DNA of 64,000 nucleotides from an uncultured Tenacibaculum sp. (GTDB lineage Bacteria; Bacteroidota; Bacteroidia; Flavobacteriales; Flavobacteriaceae), in the NCBI RefSeq assembly GCF_947498805.1, contig NZ_CANMLT010000001.1, forward strand, positions 310,001 to 374,000. The letters run 5' to 3'. This document shows positions 16,276 through 24,826 of this stretch, piece by piece. Position 1 is the stretch's first letter; each line of letters begins with the position of its first letter. The notes under the pieces are model-generated. The model did not search any database. It was not told the DNA's origin and was given only the letters and a program-made list of their open reading frames with translations. The translations under genes were made by a program, and so were the position numbers.

Positions 16276-16427
16276 CATGTAACTAATTTTCTTACTACAG
16301 AATTCCTTTTAACCCTTGAAAAAAACAAAAATAACTACCCTTTCTTTGTTTTTTATACTTCTTGATTTGATTCTATAAACTTTTACGGGAAAAGCTGTCA
16401 GACCTTTGTATCATCAAAACAAATGAT

Positions 16428-16952
16428 ATGAGAGCAATAACAATTTTTATACTAATACTATCCTTGTTCGGATGTCAATCACAAAAAAATAATACAATTA
16501 TGAGCGAAACTATAGCAATACAAGAAACTGTAATTAAAATGTTTGTCAGTTCAGATGAGCGAAATTGGAGTGAAGTAGAAAAGCAATTTGCTTCAAAAGT
16601 GAGTTTAGATTATTCTTCTATGACTGGAAATCTCGCTTCGGAAGTTTCACCAACCGAAATTACTTCAGGGTGGAAAACAGTATTACCTGGTTTTACTTAT
16701 ACACATCATCAATTAGGGAATTTTATTACCGAAAGTAATGGAAGTAAAGCCCATTCTTTTTGTTACGGAACTGCCACACATTTTATAGAAGATGGAAAAA
16801 GAAGTGTATGGACGGTTGTAGGAACATATGATTTTAATCTAGAAAAAATAGATAACAACTGGAAGATTACTTCTATGACTTTTAACTATAAATACCAAGA
16901 GGGGAATGGGAAGCTAATTGAGAAGGCAATTGAAAATGTAAAAGCAAACTAA
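16428..16952 (+). CDS. NTF2/SnoaL-like lipoprotein
   Basis: A 174-residue lipoprotein with signal MRAITIFILILSLFGC (C16). It carries one NTF2-like domain of the SnoaL_3/SnoaL_4 type at about residues 30-160 (MFVSSDERNWSEVEKQFA, TYTHHQLGNFITE, SFCYGTATHF, WKITSMTFNYKYQEGN). Polar residues and a histidine pair line the predicted cavity. It is the first of three tightly spaced genes (16428, 16954, 17500) that make an operon of lipoproteins. Substrate unknown. Confidence 0.82.
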   Translation: MRAITIFILILSLFGCQSQKNNTIMSETIAIQETVIKMFVSSDERNWSEVEKQFASKVSLDYSSMTGNLASEVSPTEITSGWKTVLPGFTYTHHQLGNFITESNGSKAHSFCYGTATHFIEDGKRSVWTVVGTYDFNLEKIDNNWKITSMTFNYKYQEGNGKLIEKAIENVKAN

Positions 16953-16953
16953 A

Positions 16954-17493
16954 ATGAAAAAGCTATTCACCCTTGTAGGAATAACATTCTTTTTATCCTG
17001 TACTAATAACGAACTATCAGATAAAGTAGTACAGAAACAAAACCAATTAAAAAAGTATCAAATGAAAGCCAACAAAGCCAGAAAAAATAAAGCAACCGTA
17101 AGAGCATTTTTCGATGCCTTAACAGCAGAAAATGCCGAGGCCGTAGCCAATTTATTTGCTGAAGACGCAAAACATATCAATCCTTATCATTCAGAGATTT
17201 TTCCTAAGGGAGCAAATGGTAAAGAAGCAATTAAAAATTATTGGGAGCCAGTATTTCCAAATTTTGACGGAATGATATTTCCAATAGAGGAAATATATGC
17301 AATGGAGGATCCGAATATTGTTTTTGTAAAATACAAAGGAAACATTCAATTAAAGAATGGAGCAGGAGTATATAGTAACGATTATTATTCAACCTTTAAA
17401 TTCAATGAAGAAGGAAAAATAATAGAGTATGTAGAAATTTTTAATCCAATTATTGCTGCCAAAGGTTTTGGATTAATCGATAAAATCAAATAG
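16954..17493 (+). CDS. NTF2/SnoaL-like lipoprotein
   Basis: A 179-residue lipoprotein (MKKLFTLVGITFFLSC, C16) starting 1 bp after the previous stop. A basic linker (about 30-50) leads to a SnoaL-like domain at about 50-175 (TVRAFFDALTAENAEAVANLFAEDAKHINPY, YWEPVFPNFDGMIFP, FNEEGKIIEYVEIFNP). The AVANLFAEDA and GKIIEYVEIF elements are typical of limonene-epoxide-hydrolase/ketosteroid-isomerase-like proteins. It is part of the same operon as the hydrolase 6 bp downstream and may act on related small molecules (inference). Confidence 0.82.
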   Translation: MKKLFTLVGITFFLSCTNNELSDKVVQKQNQLKKYQMKANKARKNKATVRAFFDALTAENAEAVANLFAEDAKHINPYHSEIFPKGANGKEAIKNYWEPVFPNFDGMIFPIEEIYAMEDPNIVFVKYKGNIQLKNGAGVYSNDYYSTFKFNEEGKIIEYVEIFNPIIAAKGFGLIDKIK

Positions 17494-17499
17494 TAAGAA

Positions 17500-18522
17500 A
17501 TGAAAAAAATAGTTGTATTAACCACAGTCGTTCTATTAAGTGCCTGCGGTAAAACAGAAAAAAAGCATACAGAACAAACAACATTAAAGAAATCTATAAA
17601 TAAAGAAGTAACCATGAAAAAAGTCAATTTTAAAAGTGAAGGATTAAACTTAGTCGGAAATTTATATTATCCAGCAAATTTTGAAAAAGGTAAAAAGTAC
17701 CCTACAATTGTTTCTTCAGGAAGTTGGACAACTGTAAAAGAACAAATGGCAGGATTATATGCGAAACGATTTGCAGAAAACGGATTTATAACATTGGCCT
17801 TTGATTTTAGAAATTATGGAGAAAGTGAAGGGTTACCAAGAGCTTGGGAGAATCCAGAAATGAAGATTCAGGATATAAAAAATGCAGTGGCCTTTTTAAA
17901 AAGCTTACCTGAGGTAGATGAGGATAAAATTGGAGCTTTTGGCGTATGTGCTGGTTCTATGTATACCTTAATGGCAGCTTCTGAAGATGACGATATTAAA
18001 GCAGTTGCTACAACGGCATCTTGGTTACACGATGGTGAAGCTGTAAAATTATTTTATGGAGGAGAAGAAGGAGTGCAACAGCGAATTCAAGCGGCGCAAG
18101 CAGCTAAAAAGAAATATGCAGAAACAGGTGAGTTTACTTATATAAAAGCAATTTCAACTACCGATGCTACTGCTGCAATGTTTGGAGAATTTGATTATTA
18201 TTTAAACCCAGAAAGAGGAGCTATTCCAGAATGGAGTGCAGATCAATTTGCCGTAGCTACTTGGGAGGATTGGTTAAAGTTAGATCCGTTTCCATCTGCA
18301 GCAAAGTTAAACAAACCTTTGTTTATGGTACATTCTGATGGTTGTGTATTACCAGACTATACGAAAAAGTATTTTGAAGAAGTTTATTCAGAAGATAAAG
18401 AGTTGGTTTGGGTAGCAACAGAATTAGCTTCTCCAATGCATCAATTTGCTTTTTACGATCAAGAAAAAGAAGTGAAGATAGCCGTAGAAAAAACAAGCGC
18501 CTTCTTTAAAGATAAACTTTAA
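17500..18522 (+). CDS. Alpha/beta hydrolase lipoprotein with a cysteine nucleophile elbow
   Basis: A 340-residue lipoprotein (signal to C16, LLSAC) with an alpha/beta-hydrolase domain from about residue 45 to the end. The nucleophile elbow reads GVCAGS with C150, where most family members have serine; this is the arrangement of dienelactone hydrolase. The catalytic histidine is probably in SPMHQFAFYD near the C terminus, with an aspartate around FMVHSDGC. It is the last gene of the 16428-18522 operon. The protein at 24827 is a paralogue with the same Cys elbow (GVCQGG). Esterase or lactonase activity is likely, but the substrate is unknown. Confidence 0.85.
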   Translation: MKKIVVLTTVVLLSACGKTEKKHTEQTTLKKSINKEVTMKKVNFKSEGLNLVGNLYYPANFEKGKKYPTIVSSGSWTTVKEQMAGLYAKRFAENGFITLAFDFRNYGESEGLPRAWENPEMKIQDIKNAVAFLKSLPEVDEDKIGAFGVCAGSMYTLMAASEDDDIKAVATTASWLHDGEAVKLFYGGEEGVQQRIQAAQAAKKKYAETGEFTYIKAISTTDATAAMFGEFDYYLNPERGAIPEWSADQFAVATWEDWLKLDPFPSAAKLNKPLFMVHSDGCVLPDYTKKYFEEVYSEDKELVWVATELASPMHQFAFYDQEKEVKIAVEKTSAFFKDKL

Positions 18523-18547
18523 TGTTTTTGATTTTTAGTTTAGCATT

Positions 18548-18590
18548 AGTGAGAGTTTAAAAGGTATTTTTAAGTTCTCACTTTTGTTTT
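18548..18590. terminator. Terminator between convergent genes
   Basis: AGTGAGA / TCTCACT arms around an AT-rich inner loop, followed by TTTTG on the plus strand. It lies between the hydrolase (plus) and the LytTR regulator (minus) and may serve both. Confidence 0.6.
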
Positions 18591-18602
18591 GTTATAAACT
18601 AA

Positions 18603-19310
18603 CTAAAACTTATTTTCTTCGAAGTACTCTTTTAATTGATTTCTATAGCTATTGCCAACTGGGATTTCATGAGAATTGATAAGAACACATTTACTATTGT
18701 ATTGAGATACTTTCTTTAAAGGAATAATAAAAGACTTGTGTATCCTCATAAAATTGGAGGTGCTTAATTTTTCTTCTATTGATTTTAATGTTTTTAATGC
18801 CAAATAATAGTTTTTACCACAAACGATTTTGGCATAATCTTTCATTCCTTCAATATAATCGATGTCTTCTACAAATACTTTTACAAATTCATCTCCTTCT
18901 TTGATGAAAAAAGAGGGTTTTTCTTGTGTTTTTTCATTAGAGTTAACGCTTTGAATATTAGATTTAAAGCGTTCTATAGTTTTTGAGAACCTTTCAAATG
19001 ATAAAGGTTTTAAGAGATAATCGGTAACATTGAGTTCAAAGCTTTCTATGGCGTGATTTGAATAAGAAGTAACCATTACAAACTGTGTGTTATTCTGTGT
19101 AAGTTTTACCATTTCTATTCCAGATATTTGAGGCATTGCTATATCTGTAAAGACGATATCTATTGAATGGTTGTTTAGGTATTTAAATGCTTCTACAGCA
19201 TCGGTGAAGGTTTTAATGATTTCAAATTCAGGAAACCTATTTAAATAATGAACTAGAATGTCAATTGCTAAAGGCTCATCGTCAATAATTATAACTGTGT
19301 ACTTTTTCAT
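18603..19310 (-). CDS. LytTR-family response regulator
   Basis: A 235-residue response regulator. The receiver domain spans about 1-120 (MKKYTVIIIDDEPLAIDIL, phospho-acceptor aspartate in DIVFTDIAMP, TSYSNHAIESFELNVTDYLLKP). A LytTR DNA-binding domain spans about 140-235 (FVEDIDYIEGMKDYAKIVC, RIHKSFIIPLKKV, IPVGNSYRNQLKEYF). I start at the ATG at 19310, 2 bp after the kinase stop; a TTG two codons earlier overlaps the kinase gene. With the kinase upstream it makes a LytS/LytR-type pair. No target is visible, although the divergent S41 protease gene lies next to the kinase. Confidence 0.93.
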   Translation of the reverse strand: MKKYTVIIIDDEPLAIDILVHYLNRFPEFEIIKTFTDAVEAFKYLNNHSIDIVFTDIAMPQISGIEMVKLTQNNTQFVMVTSYSNHAIESFELNVTDYLLKPLSFERFSKTIERFKSNIQSVNSNEKTQEKPSFFIKEGDEFVKVFVEDIDYIEGMKDYAKIVCGKNYYLALKTLKSIEEKLSTSNFMRIHKSFIIPLKKVSQYNSKCVLINSHEIPVGNSYRNQLKEYFEENKF

Positions 19311-19312
19311 TA

Positions 19313-20317
19313 TCAAAAGTTAATTTCAAGATGAGATAAATATACATTGTTTTCACTTTTAAGTGTTAAACTATGATTCTTTGAGTACGATAACTGAAGT
19401 CTCTTTTTTAAGTTTTTAAGTCCTTTACCTTCTCTTGTGTCTTGATTAAAGTGTTGTTTGTTTTGTATACTGTTTTTCACTTTAAACGATAATGATTCAT
19501 TATGTATGTTTACCGTAATATGAACAAATGATTTAGAATCATTGGTGTAAAACCCATGTTTAAATGCATTTTCAACCAAAGGAATTAGTAATAAAGGTTC
19601 TATGTGTATATTCTCGGTAATACCCTCAATTTGTAAACTAATATTCGCTTGTTCTCCAAAACGGATTTTCTCTAAAGCTATATATTCTTTGATAAATTTT
19701 AGTTCGTGTTCGAGTTTTACTTGTTTATGAATTGAATCATCTGTCAAGTAACGCATCATCCCAGATAATTTTAAAATGGTGTCGGAAGTTTTTGGATTGT
19801 TGCTTAAAGATATGCTATACAGAGAATTAAAAGCATTGAATAAAAAATGAGGATGCAATTGATTTTTTAATAATTGTCCTTTGGTTAACTCTAATTCATT
19901 TTTTAATTTTTCATATTTATTAAAAAAATCTAACCGATTAACTATTAATATGAGAGCATAAAACAAAAAAGTCTTCCCCAAAAACTCCGTAAAAAAATCA
20001 AAAGTTCTATCGATGAATATCTCGTTATGAATTCTATAGGACTTAGCTGAAGCGATTACCCCAAGAATTATTATAAAGGCAATAATAAAGTACACTTTCA
20101 CCCAAAACTTTTTAAGTTTTAATACATGATAATAAAGAGCATAAGCCAATACGGCAAAAGCAAAATATTCTACGGGATCACTTGTTAAAAAGAAAAGCCA
20201 GTACTTAGGTAATACTAACATCGCTTTTCTAAATAGCATTATAATAATGATACTAATAAAAACGGTGTGAAAAATCACTTTAAAAGCCTGTATCTGCTTA
20301 TCGGATAAATGAAACAT
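19313..20317 (-). CDS. LytS-type sensor histidine kinase
   Basis: A 334-residue membrane kinase. About four hydrophobic segments occupy residues 10-145. A His_kinase (PF06580-type) domain follows, with the phospho-acceptor in QLHPHFLFNAFNSLYS, and a HATPase region with N-box LLLIPLVENAFKHG and G-box GKGLKNLKKRL. It lacks a periplasmic sensor domain, so the stimulus is probably sensed in the membrane. It is cotranscribed with the LytTR regulator downstream. The 158-bp divergent region before it is shared with the S41 protease gene. Confidence 0.92.
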   Translation of the reverse strand: MFHLSDKQIQAFKVIFHTVFISIIIIMLFRKAMLVLPKYWLFFLTSDPVEYFAFAVLAYALYYHVLKLKKFWVKVYFIIAFIIILGVIASAKSYRIHNEIFIDRTFDFFTEFLGKTFLFYALILIVNRLDFFNKYEKLKNELELTKGQLLKNQLHPHFLFNAFNSLYSISLSNNPKTSDTILKLSGMMRYLTDDSIHKQVKLEHELKFIKEYIALEKIRFGEQANISLQIEGITENIHIEPLLLIPLVENAFKHGFYTNDSKSFVHITVNIHNESLSFKVKNSIQNKQHFNQDTREGKGLKNLKKRLQLSYSKNHSLTLKSENNVYLSHLEINF

Positions 20318-20475
20318 GATTTATTTTTTAATCTAGTAAAGATATCAAAATGTAAAACTGATGTATCGATTGTAGCAATTAGGTTATCTATTGTGAATTT
20401 ATGTTTGTCGATTTTATTTTTCTTCCTGTTGTAATAAAAATATGTTTGAAAAGAATAACTACAAAACATATAAAA

Positions 20476-22317
20476 ATGAAAGCAAATATTTTAGGAGTTA
20501 TACTTGCTTTAAGCACACTAACTGCTTTTGGACAAAAATTGAAGCTTGAAAAAGCCTCTCCTTTTACAGCGGTAAAATGGGAAAACTCCCAACCGGTTGT
20601 ACAATTTAACAAAGAATGGTATGCTTTTGAAAAGTTAGACCATATTCCCATGGATAAAATATTAGATTTCTGTAAAAAAAGGTATGATGTTAAATGGAAA
20701 AAACGCTTTTCTGAAGACCTTGTTGAAGTTTTGAAAGGCTTAAATTATATACCAAATGAGAAAGTAAAATTGACCTTGTCAAAAAACGGTATTTCTAAAG
20801 AATATACAGGTGTATTTACTTTAGAAAATAGAACTAAGTGTTTGTTGTATAATAGAAGACAAAAAGCCATTAAACCAGTTAGAACAAGTATTAGTAAAAT
20901 TCAAGCGATTGAAGATTTAAAAGAATTTAAAAATATTCTCGATAATAAATCATCGTATGCTCAGCTTTCTGAATATGATTATGGTACTGCTATTAAAAAA
21001 CTTGAAAAGCGTATTTTAAATAGTACGAATGAAACTGTTAATATTGACAAATTAGCTCATGAAATGGGAAAAATAATGGCTGAAATAGGAGACAGACATT
21101 CATCAATAAAGAATGAAGCTTTTAACAGAAGAAATCATGATACTTATAACTTAAGATTACCTTTTGGTGTTACGGTCTTAAAAGGTAAAGTAATTGCCGT
21201 TAAACAAAACAATAATGATAAGAGAAGTTACACATATTACGATGCCAAGTATCCATACATTCACAGTATCAATGGCGTTGTTATAGATGGTTTAATAAAT
21301 GACTATAATTATAAAAACAAGAAAGCTCCACTTGATACTAAATTTACTAGAGGTGCAAATGCTATTCAAAAATTTGGAGCATTATTATTTAAAAACAATA
21401 AAGCCTGTCCTAAAAGCGTAGAAGTTGAATTCTTTAATGGGGAAAACATAAAGAAAGAAACCGTCGATCTAACAGTTGAAAGAAAAGGCTATATCTCAAA
21501 TTTAAATGTCAATAGTTTTATAGCTGCAAAGAACATCGAAGAAGGGAATTTTGATGATCAAAAGAAACTACTCAGTGATAATATTGGGTATATTAAAATA
21601 CCAAGAATGTTTCATTATAAAAGAATTGATGGATATAAAGTCTTTTTAGAAAAGACTATTAAGGAATTTTCTAAAACCAACGCTTTAATTTTAGACTTAA
21701 GAGATAACCCAGGAGGAAGGAGAAATATTCTTCAAACTTTTGCGAAGTATTTTGTGCGGCCATCACAATCTCCATGGATAGCTAATATAGCTTATCTACG
21801 TACGAATGAAAAATTAACTACGGACGAAAGTTCTATGAGCAGTCGTTATTTAAATATGTATAATTCAGATGCCTTTACAAATATTGATAGAAAGGCTATT
21901 TATACGTTTAATAAAACGTATAAAATTGCTCGACGATTTGATAAATCTAAATTCAGTGGTCCTTTTTACATGGTTTTACGAAGTAGTGAGGTTTCCTATA
22001 AAAAACCAGTTTATATATTGGTAAATGAAAATAGTTTTAGTGCGGCCACTGTATTTACTGCTGCTTTTAAAGGTTTGCCAAATGTTAAGATTGTTGGAGT
22101 TACTACTGATGGTTCAAGTGGAAATTCAAGAAAGATGTATTTGAAAAATTCAGGAATAAGGGTAAAAGTATCTACAATGTTATCATTACAACGTAATGGG
22201 AAAACTTTAGACGGTAATGGAACCGAACCTGATATATATATTCCAGTTGATGCTACCCAAGTTTTTACGGGAAAAGATACACAATTAGAGAAATTGGTTA
22301 ATTTGATTAATAAGTAA
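20476..22317 (+). CDS. S41 family (C-terminal processing-like) peptidase
   Basis: A 613-residue exported protein from the ATG at 20476, whose signal peptide MKANILGVILALSTLTAFGQ starts exactly there; the longer frame from 20401 adds 25 residues with no family meaning. The S41 catalytic core is at about residues 370-600 (IGYIKIPRM, ALILDLRDNPGG, then NENSFSAATVFTAAFKG, with the nucleophile serine in SFSA, and VGVTTDGSSGNS). The N-terminal 160 residues are not assigned. It is predicted periplasmic or surface-attached and probably degrades peptides. Divergent from the LytS kinase, it could be a target of that system. Confidence 0.85.
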   Translation: MKANILGVILALSTLTAFGQKLKLEKASPFTAVKWENSQPVVQFNKEWYAFEKLDHIPMDKILDFCKKRYDVKWKKRFSEDLVEVLKGLNYIPNEKVKLTLSKNGISKEYTGVFTLENRTKCLLYNRRQKAIKPVRTSISKIQAIEDLKEFKNILDNKSSYAQLSEYDYGTAIKKLEKRILNSTNETVNIDKLAHEMGKIMAEIGDRHSSIKNEAFNRRNHDTYNLRLPFGVTVLKGKVIAVKQNNNDKRSYTYYDAKYPYIHSINGVVIDGLINDYNYKNKKAPLDTKFTRGANAIQKFGALLFKNNKACPKSVEVEFFNGENIKKETVDLTVERKGYISNLNVNSFIAAKNIEEGNFDDQKKLLSDNIGYIKIPRMFHYKRIDGYKVFLEKTIKEFSKTNALILDLRDNPGGRRNILQTFAKYFVRPSQSPWIANIAYLRTNEKLTTDESSMSSRYLNMYNSDAFTNIDRKAIYTFNKTYKIARRFDKSKFSGPFYMVLRSSEVSYKKPVYILVNENSFSAATVFTAAFKGLPNVKIVGVTTDGSSGNSRKMYLKNSGIRVKVSTMLSLQRNGKTLDGNGTEPDIYIPVDATQVFTGKDTQLEKLVNLINK

Positions 22318-22522
22318 CTGAATAGTAGATAGAAGCCTTGTATTAATAGTTTTAGTTGAAGTTTTTCTTGAGCAGACTATTTCTAATATTTGATTGTAAA
22401 AAAATCAAATGGCATTTTTTATATTATTTATAAAGTGTACTGTCTTTTTTATTTAAAACAGAAATTTTATTAATTTTCGTTTTTGAGATATTAATAGAAG
22501 AAAAAATAAATTGTAAGATTGG

Positions 22523-22897
22523 ATGGATAAAAAAGAAATAGCAAAAAGATATATAGCATATTTAGAAAATGGAGAGGTAGAGAAGGTTATTTCCTTATTT
22601 AGTGATAAAGGGATGGTACAATCACCTTTATACGGTATTAAAAAAGCGAGTGATTTTTATAATGAGTTAGCAAATGATACTTCTAATTCTGAACTTTCTG
22701 TAAAAGGGATTTTTCAGGAGGAAGATTCGAATCAATTGGCGCTTTATTTTACTTATAATTGGACGCTAAAAAACAATGAAAAAGTAACATTTGATGTAGT
22801 AGATATCATTGAGTTTGATGCTCAAAATAAAATAGATAAACTAATCATTATATATGATACGGTAGTTGCAAGACAGTTAGTTAAGGAATTAAAATAA
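22523..22897 (+). CDS. NTF2/SnoaL-like protein
   Basis: A 124-residue cytoplasmic protein with a single SnoaL-like cone (AKRYIAYLENGEVEKVISLFSDKGMVQSPLYG, FTYNWTLKNNEKVTFDVVDIIEFDAQNKIDKLIIIYD). It has no signal peptide, unlike the other NTF2-like proteins of this window. It lies 22 bp before the SUKH-family gene on the same strand, so the two are probably cotranscribed. The 205 bp upstream of it hold no other visible feature. Function unknown. Confidence 0.8.
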   Translation: MDKKEIAKRYIAYLENGEVEKVISLFSDKGMVQSPLYGIKKASDFYNELANDTSNSELSVKGIFQEEDSNQLALYFTYNWTLKNNEKVTFDVVDIIEFDAQNKIDKLIIIYDTVVARQLVKELK

Positions 22898-22919
22898 GGG
22901 TGAGATTCAAAATTATATA

Positions 22920-23441
22920 ATGGAAAAATTGTTTAAGGAACTATCAATATCTGCCATAAAATTGGGAGATGTACCATATACTCAAGAGCAAGTTGAAAAT
23001 AGTTGTTTAAAAACTGATGCTGCTACTGAAAGTAATTTCGAAGTATTAGAAAAAAGATTAGGATGCAAACTTCCGTCTGATTACAAAGAACTAATGTTGT
23101 TAACAAATGGGTTTCCTGCTCCAAATAGTATAGAACCAAGTTTTTTACCATTAGAAAAAGTAAATTTTTTAAAGGATATTGATTCAGAATTAATTGAAGC
23201 CTATAGTATTGAAGGAATTGAAGAGGTAGGAGAAAATTTAGAAAGAAGTATATTAGTAGGAGGAGTAGATGAAGAACAATATTTTTTATTGATACCACCT
23301 AATAAGGAAGGGCTAAAATGGAGGTACTGGAAATTTGCAAATTGGATTCCCGGTGAAGAACCATATGAAAATTTAAGACATTACTTTAAAACAGTCATTG
23401 AATTTAATGAAACTGAATTTAGTTTAGAGAATGAGTCTTAA
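22920..23441 (+). CDS. SMI1/KNR4 (SUKH) family protein
   Basis: A 173-residue protein with the SUKH core: LEKRLGCKLPSDYKELMLLTNGF at about 42-64, VGGVDEEQYFLLIPP at about 117-131, and W-rich WRYWKFANWIPGEEPY. SUKH proteins are often immunity proteins against secreted nuclease toxins, but many are housekeeping orphans. No toxin gene is adjacent here, so immunity is not supported by context. Its last 23 bp overlap the convergent AraC gene at 23419-24354, tail to tail. Confidence 0.8.
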   Translation: MEKLFKELSISAIKLGDVPYTQEQVENSCLKTDAATESNFEVLEKRLGCKLPSDYKELMLLTNGFPAPNSIEPSFLPLEKVNFLKDIDSELIEAYSIEGIEEVGENLERSILVGGVDEEQYFLLIPPNKEGLKWRYWKFANWIPGEEPYENLRHYFKTVIEFNETEFSLENES

Positions 23442-24354
23442 TATATTCTTTAGGGCTCATACCTACCTTCTTTTTAAATACTCTTGTAAAATATGCAGGA
23501 TACTCAAACCCTAATTTATAAGCTGTTTCAGATATAGAAAGATTCGGATTTAATAACAAGCCTTTTGCTTCTTCCACTAAAAACAAATTAATTTGATCTA
23601 TAGCTGTTTTTCCAGTTTCAGCTTTTATTGTATCACTCATATAGCGATGACTCACATTTAATTGAGCAGCCATCCAATCAACTGATGGAATACCTTCTTC
23701 TGCAAATAAATTTTGTTCAAAATAAGTGTTGAGTACCTCTTTAAACTTGGTAATCAAAATCTTGTTATCATCCTTTCTATTGAGAAATTGTCTTTTATAA
23801 AATCGATCTGCGTATTTTAGTAAAGTTTCCAATTGAGAAATAAGAATCTCTTTACTAAACTCATCTTGATTGCTTTGATACTCTTCTTTAATGTTTTTAA
23901 AAATGTCTTTTATAATTTGTTCCTCTTTAGGAGATAAATGCAATGCCTCATTAACATTATAATTAAAGAAATTATAAGCCTTTATTTTTTCATAAATATC
24001 CAAACTACGTATATAATCTTTATGAAAGGAGATATGATAACTTTCAGAACTAAACACCATATCCTTAAAGGTTAATGATTGATTTGGTGCAGTAAACAAC
24101 ATAGTTCCATTAGTACAATCATATTTGGTACGTCCATAAGACAATTCACCAGAAATAATGTTTTTAAAACTAATACTATAAAAATCACAAGATAAGGTCA
24201 TAGGTTCGTCAAGAGCATACGAATCACATTTTGTTTGCTCACCTTCTTTTAACTCGGTATGCAATACACTGAAAAGAGGGCTTTCAGAATCGGGCAAATC
24301 AAAATGTCTATGAAATTCTGATATCGTATTAAATTTTAAAATGGGCATTTTCAT
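23419..24354 (-). CDS. AraC-family transcriptional regulator
   Basis: A 311-residue AraC regulator with an N-terminal sensor domain (residues about 1-190) and the C-terminal double helix-turn-helix (WMAAQLNVSHRYMSDTIKAETG, NLSISETAYKLGFEYPAYFTRVFKKKVGMSPKEY). It is the last of three minus-strand genes (hydrolase 24827, DUF2255 24374, AraC), lying 19 bp after the DUF2255 gene. A direct repeat with 21-bp period before the hydrolase (25941-25975) is a good candidate for its operator. Its 3' end overlaps the SUKH gene by 23 bp. Confidence 0.88.
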   Translation of the reverse strand: MKMPILKFNTISEFHRHFDLPDSESPLFSVLHTELKEGEQTKCDSYALDEPMTLSCDFYSISFKNIISGELSYGRTKYDCTNGTMLFTAPNQSLTFKDMVFSSESYHISFHKDYIRSLDIYEKIKAYNFFNYNVNEALHLSPKEEQIIKDIFKNIKEEYQSNQDEFSKEILISQLETLLKYADRFYKRQFLNRKDDNKILITKFKEVLNTYFEQNLFAEEGIPSVDWMAAQLNVSHRYMSDTIKAETGKTAIDQINLFLVEEAKGLLLNPNLSISETAYKLGFEYPAYFTRVFKKKVGMSPKEYIKTHSLN

Positions 24355-24373
24355 ATGTATTTGCTCTTTAAAG

Positions 24374-24742
24374 TTACGATATTATTTTAGGAATTAATTC
24401 CAAGGTAGAAGCTTCATGTTTTTGGGTGTTGTATGTCAATCGCATTGCAGGATAAAGCAGTCCTAGTAATTTTCGATATGCCTTGTTAATTTTAGGGTTT
24501 ACTTCTTCCAGGTCATAAGGAACTACACCGTCAATTTCTATTTCTAGATTACCAATTTTCATGGCACCACTTGGGTTTATTAAAAAGGCATCGTACCAAC
24601 TCCTTTTTCCGAATTTATATTGACGTACAAAAAAACGTCCTTCAGTTGCAACAATGGTAATGTCTATAAAGCGATGATCTCCACATCTAATTTGATGCAC
24701 TTTTTTGCTTTGTACTAGTTTTTCTAATTCTTGTATAGTCAT
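24374..24742 (-). CDS. DUF2255 family protein
   Basis: A 122-residue soluble protein. The layout (short helical N terminus, then IDITIVATEGRFFVRQYKFG, SWYDAFLINPSGAMKIGN, VNPKINKAYRKLL) matches my memory of DUF2255, a family of unknown function often found next to AraC regulators or oxidoreductases and distantly like flavin-binding split barrels. The next gene, AraC, begins 19 bp downstream. An inverted repeat (24758-24797) separates it from the hydrolase gene upstream. Confidence 0.65.
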   Translation of the reverse strand: MTIQELEKLVQSKKVHQIRCGDHRFIDITIVATEGRFFVRQYKFGKRSWYDAFLINPSGAMKIGNLEIEIDGVVPYDLEEVNPKINKAYRKLLGLLYPAMRLTYNTQKHEASTLELIPKIIS

Positions 24743-24757
24743 ATTGAACTCTTTTAA

Positions 24758-24797
24758 AATAACCTTTTGTTGAGCTTAAGCAAAACAAAAGGTTATT
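24758..24797 (-). terminator. Inverted repeat, probable terminator after the hydrolase gene
   Basis: Perfect 14-bp arms AATAACCTTTTGTT / AACAAAAGGTTATT around a 12-nt loop, just after the hydrolase stop on the minus strand. The minus-strand continuation is T-rich only in part, so some read-through into the DUF2255 gene is likely. Confidence 0.55.
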
Positions 24798-24826
24798 GCG
24801 ATAATATGAAGTAATAAAAAGGGCTG

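Noticed and set aside
20401..20475. An N-terminal extension of the S41 peptidase.
   Set aside because: The signal peptide begins exactly at the ATG at 20476; the upstream 25 codons would hide it.
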